Shown here: positions 1 through 4,392 of the stretch, in pieces
How positions within the stretch are numbered: position 1 is the first letter of the stretch
Layout: each line of letters starts with the position of its first letter
NCBI GenBank assembly: GCA_946544555.1
Contig: CAMNMI010000062.1
Coordinates: forward strand, 1-5,254
Reading direction: 5' to 3'
Origin: an uncultured Rickettsiales bacterium
GTDB taxonomy: Bacteria; Pseudomonadota; Alphaproteobacteria; Rickettsiales; Deianiraeaceae
Length of the DNA: 5,254 nucleotides
The notes under the pieces: generated by a model
Database searches by the model: none
What the model saw: the letters and a program-made list of their open reading frames with translations, nothing else
Told to the model about the DNA's origin: nothing
Position numbers and translations under genes: made by a program

Positions 1-64
1 TCTTCCGTCTCCGCTCCGCTCCGACCCGCTCGGCGGCCAAATGCGCTCCGCCCCTGGCGCAACA
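1..64. repeat. GC-rich intergenic island, probable partial copy of a dispersed element
   Basis: This stretch is far richer in G+C than the genes around it. It holds CTCCG tandem units (11-23), a possible hairpin GGCGG (32-36)/CCGCC (48-52), and a second, mutually exclusive one, TGCGC (42-46)/GCGCA (57-61). Positions 45-64 (GCTCCGC, two bases, CTGG, one base, GCAACA) match the reverse strand of 3611-3629 at 17 of about 20 positions, and GGCGCAACAT (56-65) recurs exactly at 3662-3671. The left boundary is probably at or beyond the window edge. The frame of the next gene stays open through here, but the composition and repetition argue for non-coding sequence. Calling it a repeat family rests on only two copies. 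Confidence 0.45.
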
Positions 65-114
65 TAAATTACTTGAAAATTAAAAACCAACAGTGGATTG
101 TCTATCCACCGCAT

Positions 115-525
115 ATGACACAATACAAATATTTGAAGTTTGAAAAGCTCATCAGAGACAAAAACCCAAAAACTCATGTCAAAGATGGTGGATATTGTGA
201 GTTTTACTTTCTTCCAAAAGATGAACTGATTAAACACCTGAAAATGAAATTGGTTGAGGAGGCACAGGAAGTATTGGATGCAGGCAATCCAGAGGAAGTA
301 ATTGATGAGCTTGGTGATGTTGTGGAGGTTATGAAGTCCCTCATTCGCGCAGCAAAGATAAGAAAGTTCAAAATCTGGAAGGCAAGGATGAAAAAGCTGA
401 AATATCGCGGCGGATTTAAAAAAGGTGTCTATTGCAAATATGTAAAATACCCAGTTGACATTACAAAAAAGTGGATGTGGAAATACCCAGAAATCACCGA
501 CCAGTTTGTGAAAAATGACAAATAA
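115..525 (+). CDS. MazG-fold NTP pyrophosphohydrolase-like (PRA-PH-like) protein
   Basis: A 136-aa protein of the all-alpha NTP pyrophosphohydrolase superfamily (MazG/phosphoribosyl-ATP pyrophosphohydrolase-like). Members hydrolyse nucleoside triphosphates to monophosphate and PPi with Mg2+, often to remove non-canonical nucleotides. Near the N-terminus is KLIRDKNP (residues 11-18), the usual opening of this subfamily. The metal-binding pattern follows: EExxE at E48-E49-E52, then ExxD at E65-D68. RGGF (98-101) matches the conserved end of the domain. About 35 further residues, basic and aromatic, extend past the usual family end. I chose ATG 115 because it lies just before the conserved motif; a TTG at 73 would add 14 residues and starts close to the GC-rich island. 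Neither start has a clear ribosome binding site. The stop lies inside iscS, so the two genes are probably translated in coupled fashion. The substrate cannot be read from sequence. HisE is unlikely, as no his genes are nearby. Confidence 0.8.
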   Translation: MTQYKYLKFEKLIRDKNPKTHVKDGGYCEFYFLPKDELIKHLKMKLVEEAQEVLDAGNPEEVIDELGDVVEVMKSLIRAAKIRKFKIWKARMKKLKYRGGFKKGVYCKYVKYPVDITKKWMWKYPEITDQFVKNDK

Positions 526-1729
526 AAGCGCTCCACTCTACTATTTTGATTACCAATCAACCACACCGATGGATAAACGAGTGATTGATGCAATCTACAA
601 ATCCATGCAGGAGGACTACGGCAATCCGCATTCAACAAGTCATCCGCTGGGATGGAAGGCCATTGAAAAGGTTGAAAATGCTCGCATGCAGATTGCAAAA
701 GTCATAAATGCGAGCGCGGATGACATTATCTTCACCAGTGGCGCAACAGAGAGCAACAACCTCGCAATCAAGGGCGTAGCACACTTTTATCAAAACAAAG
801 GCAAACACATAATTACAATGTCTGTGGAGCACAAATGCGTGCTGGAAAGCTGTAAAATCTTGGAGACAGAAGGGTTTGAAATCACCTATCTTGACCCAGA
901 GATAGATGGCCTGCTGGACTTGAATAAGCTCAAAGATGCAATCAGAAAGGACACAATACTGATTTCCATTATGGGCGTCAACAATGAGACGGGCGTCATA
1001 CAAAATCTGGAAGAAATAGGGAAAATCGCACATGAGCACGGCATTTTGTTCCACACAGATTGCGCGCAGGCATTTGGGAAAATCCCACTGGATGTTGAGC
1101 GCATGCATATTGATTTGATGTCAATTTCCAGTCACAAGATATACGGCCCCAAGGGCATTGGTGCATTATATGTCCGACAAAAACCAAAGGTGCGGCTTGT
1201 TCCGATAATCCACGGCGGCGGCCAAGAAAGAGGCATAAGAAGTGGCACGTTGTCAACTCCTCTGTGTGTTGGTTTTGGACTTGCAAGTGAAATTATTCTC
1301 CAAGAAATGGAACAAGATAGACAACATATACAGCGTCTCGCCGACAGCTTTCTTGACAAGGTTTTAAAGCTGGAAGATGTGTATCTCAATGGCAGTCGCG
1401 AGCACAAAATCCCGGGGTGCATCAATATCAGCTTCCTCCACATTGAAGGTGAAAGTTTGATGCTTGCCATTCAAAATATGTGTATTTCAACAGGATCGGC
1501 GTGCAACTCAGCAAACCTGCAACCGTCATATGTTATCTCCAAAATGAGACGAGATGAATACTACGCCCACTCTGCCATGCGCTTTGGCTTTGGCCGCTTT
1601 ACCAAGCAGAAAGAGGTTAATGCACTCACACGCGACCTCATCAAGGCAGTCAACCATTTGCGGTCAATTTCTCCTCTGTGGGAGATGAAAAAACAGGGGA
1701 TTGATTTTAATCAGGTTAGTTGGGACTAA
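515..1729 (+). CDS. iscS: Cysteine desulfurase IscS
   Basis: A PLP enzyme that converts L-cysteine to alanine and passes the persulfide sulfur on for Fe-S cluster assembly and tRNA thiolation; cytosolic. The product is 404 aa, the same length as E. coli IscS, and is collinear with it. The N-terminus has the FDYQSTTP motif (cf. LDYSATTP). H106 in VEHK matches E. coli His104, K208 in SSHKIYGPKG is the PLP lysine (E. coli Lys206), HGGGQERGIRSGT follows, and C330 in STGSACNSANLQPS is the catalytic persulfide cysteine (E. coli Cys328). The C-terminal SPLWEMKKQGID segment is typical of group I IscS, where this region contacts IscU. ATG 515 fits the family start and overlaps the upstream gene by 11 bp with no Shine-Dalgarno sequence, suggesting translational coupling. 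No iscR, iscU, iscA, hscA/B or fdx lies in the window; the next feature downstream is a tRNA, so it is separated from iscU on that side. Confidence 0.97.
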   Translation: MTNKSAPLYYFDYQSTTPMDKRVIDAIYKSMQEDYGNPHSTSHPLGWKAIEKVENARMQIAKVINASADDIIFTSGATESNNLAIKGVAHFYQNKGKHIITMSVEHKCVLESCKILETEGFEITYLDPEIDGLLDLNKLKDAIRKDTILISIMGVNNETGVIQNLEEIGKIAHEHGILFHTDCAQAFGKIPLDVERMHIDLMSISSHKIYGPKGIGALYVRQKPKVRLVPIIHGGGQERGIRSGTLSTPLCVGFGLASEIILQEMEQDRQHIQRLADSFLDKVLKLEDVYLNGSREHKIPGCINISFLHIEGESLMLAIQNMCISTGSACNSANLQPSYVISKMRRDEYYAHSAMRFGFGRFTKQKEVNALTRDLIKAVNHLRSISPLWEMKKQGIDFNQVSWD

Positions 1730-1791
1730 TAAATAAAGCAAAATACCAATTTGTGTGTATAATATCATTTTGTTATTCTTCTAAATTATTA

Positions 1792-1826
1792 TTTAAATCT
1801 TGCATTTAAAAAAATCTAAATATTAT
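1792..1826 (+). promoter_or_regulatory. Possible tRNA-Lys promoter with overlapping inverted repeat
   Basis: Within the 108-bp AT-rich gap between iscS and the tRNA lies TTGCAT (1800-1805) as a -35-like box and TATTAT (1821-1826) as a -10-like box. The spacer is 15 nt, shorter than ideal. The expected transcription start, around 1833, is only a few bases before the tRNA. TTTAAAT (1792-1798) and ATTTAAA (1804-1810) form a perfect 7-bp inverted repeat with a 5-nt centre overlapping the -35 box; it may be an operator or simply AT-richness. A perfect TATAAT is also present at 1758-1763 but has no matching -35. No convincing terminator for iscS is visible in this gap. Confidence 0.3.
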
Positions 1827-1837
1827 CCAATAATGTA

Positions 1838-1910
<73 letters not shown>

Positions 1911-1944
1911 CGTGAAGACAGTTTTTAGTACTATTCTCTTCCCC

Positions 1945-1958
1945 TTGACATTTATAAT
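1945..1958 (+). promoter_or_regulatory. Promoter-like boxes upstream of ssb
   Basis: A perfect TTGACA (1945-1950) and a perfect TATAAT (1953-1958) both lie in the 75-bp tRNA-ssb gap but only 2 bp apart, so they cannot serve as partners in one sigma70 promoter. With TATAAT as the -10, transcription would start near 1965 and leave a ~20-nt leader before the ssb ATG, but no good -35 exists 16-18 bp upstream. With TTGACA as the -35, the sequence 17 bp downstream is T-rich and a poor -10. A promoter here is likely from context; which box is used is undecided. Confidence 0.3.
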
Positions 1959-1985
1959 CAAAAAGTTGTTTTCACATAAAATTTT

Positions 1986-2426
1986 ATGCTAAACAAGGTA
2001 ATTTTGATTGGAAACGTTGGAGGAGATCCTGATATTAGAACAATGCCAAATGGCGGACGCGTAGCGAATTTCTCGCTTGCAACAAGTGATTACTGGACTG
2101 ACAAAAACGGACAAAGACAAAGCAGAACGGAGTGGCACAGAATTTGTGTCTACAATGAAAATATTGTAAAATTAGTTGAGAAGGCGGTTCACAAGGGCTC
2201 AAAACTCTACATTGAAGGTACAATTAAGAGCAGGAAATACACCAGCCAGACAGATGGCATTGAGCGCAACATTGTTGAGGTTGTTTTGCAGGGATACGAC
2301 CACACAATCAAGTTGCTTGACCCCCGTCCACAGCACAATGATGAGAATGTTGGTGGCGATAATATGGTGCAAAGCAGCCAAAACAGTGGCGAAAGTGAAA
2401 TGGTTGACGATGACATCCCATTTTAG
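1986..2426 (+). CDS. ssb: Single-stranded DNA-binding protein SSB
   Basis: A 146-aa SSB that coats single-stranded DNA during replication, recombination and repair and recruits partner proteins through its C-terminal tip. The OB-fold domain covers about residues 1-112. It begins MLNKVILIGNVGGDPDIR and contains SLATSDYW, the conserved TEWHRI segment and KGSKLYIEGTIKSRKY, followed by IVEVVLQGY. The wording VYNENIVKLVEKAVHKGSK resembles alphaproteobacterial SSBs. A short, polar, Asn/Gln/Ser-rich linker leads to DDDIPF, the classic acidic tip with terminal Phe. The ATG is fixed by alignment to the family start; the upstream bases are AT-rich with no Shine-Dalgarno sequence. The next gene begins 14 bp after the stop on the same strand, so the two are probably cotranscribed. 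Confidence 0.97.
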   Translation: MLNKVILIGNVGGDPDIRTMPNGGRVANFSLATSDYWTDKNGQRQSRTEWHRICVYNENIVKLVEKAVHKGSKLYIEGTIKSRKYTSQTDGIERNIVEVVLQGYDHTIKLLDPRPQHNDENVGGDNMVQSSQNSGESEMVDDDIPF

Positions 2427-2440
2427 CCAGATGCAGTAAT

Positions 2441-3604
2441 ATGGATAAAATAGATAGCTGTTTTGATTTCATTCTAGCACATGCGCATGATGTCTATTTA
2501 TATGATACAGATGGGCGAGGTTTAATGGATTTTACCGGTGCAAATCTTGGAAACGTTTTTGGATATGGTGATACAACTGCGGAAAAGGCGTTTTTTCAAT
2601 GCATACACCATGGCTTTTTCTCACAATCAGAAAGTTTCCACAGTGCTGAAAAAATGGCCTTATCAAATAAACTTCTTGAACTCGGTGGCTTTTTAGATAA
2701 CGACAACCAACCTGATGGCAAGTGCTTGTTTTTCAATTCAATCAACGAGGCAAATGAGTGTGCTATCAAAATCGCCCGCCACAGATACACACAGATGAGT
2801 GGCAGGGAATACAGTGAAATAATTTGTGTGGAGAACTCATATTTCGCTGATGTTTGCAGACAAAACACACTGCATTTGTCTGGCATCAAAACAGCCAAGA
2901 TGAACGATGTGCGCGATATTGAGAAGAAAATTACCGACAAAACAGGCGCGGTCATCTTGGAAACGGTGCAAGACAGGCATGATGTTGTGCCGTGCGACTA
3001 CATGTTTTTGAACAATTTGCGCGAGCTTTGCACCTACCACAAAATCGGTCTGATGTTAGACGAAACCCACTGCGGAGGCGCGCGGACAGGAAATTTCTTT
3101 GCATTTCAGGAGTATGACATTCTGCCAGATGTTGTGCTTTTAGGCCCTGGAATAGCTGGTGGTTTTCCTTTGACTGCATGTATTTGTGGAAACGAATTTG
3201 CGAAATATGCAGACAAGTTTGAGAATAATGCACTCTATTGCAATACAATGTTATTTGCTCTGGCAAACAATTTTGTTGATAGATTGACTGACGAGAATTT
3301 GTCAAACACAATCAAAACAAACGGCACAAGATTGCTTGAAAGTGTTAGAAAAATACAGCAGCGTTATCCAAAAATTATAGTAAAAACAGAAGGCCGCGGT
3401 TTGCTTGTTGGAATGAAAATTCATGAAAATACTGATGTCAATAAACTTGCTGAAATTTTACTTTATAACGGCCTTGCAGTGAATGTCGAAGACCATGATA
3501 TTCTGCTTTTGCCACCACTGATTGTTAGCGCAGAACAGATTGACAATGCGTCTGAAATCATTGCAAACACACTTGAACAGATGAGTGTGATTGAGAGATA
3601 TTGA
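2441..3604 (+). CDS. Class III aminotransferase-fold protein lacking the PLP lysine (probable pseudoenzyme)
   Basis: A 387-aa protein of the ArgD/ornithine aminotransferase family, recognisable along its whole length, which is close to family size (~400 aa). LYDTDGRGLMDF near the N-terminus matches the family's LWDxxGxxYLDF. LDETHCGGARTGNFFAF (D207) matches the DEVQxGxGRTG segment whose Asp contacts the PLP ring nitrogen. EGRGLLVGM and LLPPLIV are also family motifs. Key residues are nevertheless changed. The Schiff-base lysine, always 29 residues after that Asp, is P236 (CCT, 3146-3148) in LGPGIAGGFP instead of xAKALGGGFP. The alpha-carboxylate arginine before the PPL motif is L355. SGTEANE has become SINEANE (100-106), FHGR is YFAD (134-137), VQGEGG is VQDRHD, and the phosphate-binding Thr near TTxGGN is Ala. 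The frame is intact, which points to a retained, non-transaminating function. Its role is unknown. It follows ssb by 14 bp without a clear Shine-Dalgarno sequence. Confidence 0.85.
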   Translation: MDKIDSCFDFILAHAHDVYLYDTDGRGLMDFTGANLGNVFGYGDTTAEKAFFQCIHHGFFSQSESFHSAEKMALSNKLLELGGFLDNDNQPDGKCLFFNSINEANECAIKIARHRYTQMSGREYSEIICVENSYFADVCRQNTLHLSGIKTAKMNDVRDIEKKITDKTGAVILETVQDRHDVVPCDYMFLNNLRELCTYHKIGLMLDETHCGGARTGNFFAFQEYDILPDVVLLGPGIAGGFPLTACICGNEFAKYADKFENNALYCNTMLFALANNFVDRLTDENLSNTIKTNGTRLLESVRKIQQRYPKIIVKTEGRGLLVGMKIHENTDVNKLAEILLYNGLAVNVEDHDILLLPPLIVSAEQIDNASEIIANTLEQMSVIERY

Positions 3605-3610
3605 GTTTTT

Positions 3611-3670
3611 TGTTGCTCCAGTGCGGAGCAAAATACAAACCGCGAGGGCGTGGCCGCGGGCGGCGCAACA
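3611..3670. repeat. 60-bp GC-rich palindromic element between convergent genes
   Basis: It occupies almost the whole 66-bp gap between two converging stop codons. Its ends are inverted copies, TGTTGC (3611-3616) and GCAACA (3665-3670). Inside are a perfect 7-bp hairpin TTGCTCC (3613-3619)/GGAGCAA (3625-3631) with loop AGTGC, and a GC-rich arm with CCGCG (3640-3644)/CGCGG (3655-3659). The reverse strand of 3611-3629 closely matches 45-64, and GGCGCAACAT at 3662-3671 is identical to 56-65. The first hairpin has its T run upstream and none downstream, in either direction, so it is not a canonical intrinsic terminator. It may be a small dispersed intergenic repeat that also acts as a transcription barrier. 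Confidence 0.5.
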
Positions 3671-4270
3671 TCAATCTTTTTTAGCTATATCGTAATTATA
3701 AATTTCATCATCTACAAGCGCCTTGTCATCCATGTTGTTTAGCTTAACTGACGACAAAAGTGTATAAAATCCATAACATGCAGTGAAGATGACAACATTC
3801 TCAAACATTGTGTCAAATGCACGGTAGCCAGCAACAACAGCGGTTACGATACTATCAAAGCCAAAGTCCTTTATGGTATTTTCAACATACATATCAGCAA
3901 TGCGCGGAAACAATCTGGTGATTGGCATGTTTTGAACTGCATGGATAATAAGGGAGAACAATATTGCGCAGAGGATAAATACGAACAGACGAAGACGCAA
4001 ATCCAAGACATACTGTGTGTTTTGTGTGCGGTTGGTTGGCAACTTTTTCAGATATAATAGCGTCAGCGCGAACAAAATTGTGCTTGTTGCTGTGCCAATT
4101 ACGGCCTCTGTGATGGCTATATCAGGGGCTTGGAGGACGCAGTAGATAAACACAAACACAGCGCTGATTATGTTGGAAATGATGACACAAATTGCTGTGC
4201 TGGTTGTTATCATTGCATATCCCAACAGCACAAATAGCAGTGTTTCTATAAACAATAGGACAGATTGCAT
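3671..4270 (-). CDS. Orphan MbhD-MbhE-like (MrpA C-terminal, DUF4040) membrane protein
   Basis: A 199-aa integral membrane protein resembling the MbhD plus MbhE part of Mrp/Mnh cation/H+ antiporters and membrane-bound hydrogenases, which in MrpA is the C-terminal region. Hydrophobic helices lie near residues 3-23, 25-46, 50-74, 93-112 and 157-173. QAPDIAITEAVIG (47-59) is the MbhD signature (cf. APDxALTEAAVG). AGYRAFDTMFENVVIF (147-162) is the MbhE signature (cf. YRGFDTLGEVTVL), with the Gly before Glu replaced by Phe. The tail is acidic and soluble. I chose ATG 4270: an in-frame TTG at 4309 lies in the U-tract of the upstream terminator, and a stop precedes it at 4321-4319. Only a weak AGG precedes ATG. 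A perfect TTGACA on this strand (4305-4300) may be a -35 box but has no good -10. No other Mrp subunit is adjacent: a terminator and a pseudopilin-like gene lie upstream, a convergent gene downstream. Confidence 0.75.
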   Translation of the reverse strand: MQSVLLFIETLLFVLLGYAMITTSTAICVIISNIISAVFVFIYCVLQAPDIAITEAVIGTATSTILFALTLLYLKKLPTNRTQNTQYVLDLRLRLFVFILCAILFSLIIHAVQNMPITRLFPRIADMYVENTIKDFGFDSIVTAVVAGYRAFDTMFENVVIFTACYGFYTLLSSVKLNNMDDKALVDDEIYNYDIAKKD

Positions 4271-4307
4271 CGCCTGATGTGCGTGTCGTTGAAATTTATT
4301 GTCAAGC

Positions 4308-4340
4308 AAAAATCGGCCTCACCCTTTCAGGCAAGACCGA
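4308..4340 (-). terminator. Rho-independent terminator of the pseudopilin-like gene
   Basis: On the minus strand the 12-nt arm TCGGTCTTGCCT (4340-4329) pairs along its full length with GGGTGAGGCCGA (4324-4313), allowing four G-U pairs, and closes on a GAAA tetraloop (4328-4325). Five U residues follow directly (4312-4308). This is a well-formed intrinsic terminator about 55 nt after the stop of the gene ending at 4393. Its U-tract covers the TTG at 4309, so the downstream membrane-protein gene most likely starts at ATG 4270 and needs its own promoter or read-through. Confidence 0.85.
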
Positions 4341-4356
4341 CCTGTTTAATAAGCTA

Positions 4357-4381
4357 TTTTGTTAGAAACTATCTAACAAAA
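4357..4381. repeat. Perfect 10-bp AT-rich inverted repeat
   Basis: TTTTGTTAGA (4357-4366) and TCTAACAAAA (4372-4381) are exact reverse complements around the 5-nt centre AACTA. The repeat lies between the stop codon at 4393 and the terminator. The T run is on the 5' arm and the A run on the 3' arm whichever strand is read, so it is not a standard terminator. It may be an mRNA 3'-end stabilising hairpin or a protein-binding site. Confidence 0.55.
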
Positions 4382-4392
4382 CTAATATATCA

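Noticed and set aside
73..114. TTG at 73 as the start of the MazG-like gene
   Set aside because: Possible, but ATG 115 sits right before the conserved KLIRDKNP motif where the family normally starts; the added residues show no family similarity and begin beside the GC-rich island.
632..1108. Open frames on the minus strand inside iscS
   Set aside because: They are shadows of a fully conserved coding frame, with no family resemblance or initiation signals.
1911..1926. Terminator after tRNA-Lys
   Set aside because: There is a T5 run, but only a 4-bp stem that would overlap the tRNA acceptor arm; not convincing.
3146..3148. P236 of the aminotransferase-like protein as a sequencing error
   Set aside because: Proline CCT to a lysine codon (AAA/AAG) needs three changes, and several other active-site motifs are altered independently.
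2952..3311. Minus-strand open frame inside the aminotransferase-like gene
   Set aside because: The plus-strand frame is family-matching through the whole region; the antisense product resembles nothing recognised.
3613..3631. Hairpin TTGCTCC/GGAGCAA as an intrinsic terminator for the aminotransferase-like gene
   Set aside because: No T run follows the stem on either strand; the T run precedes it. It may still slow transcription but does not meet the terminator pattern.
4271..4309. TTG at 4309 as the start of the membrane-protein gene
   Set aside because: It falls within the U-tract of the intrinsic terminator, and the extra 13 polar residues are not typical of MbhD N-termini; ATG 4270 is preferred.
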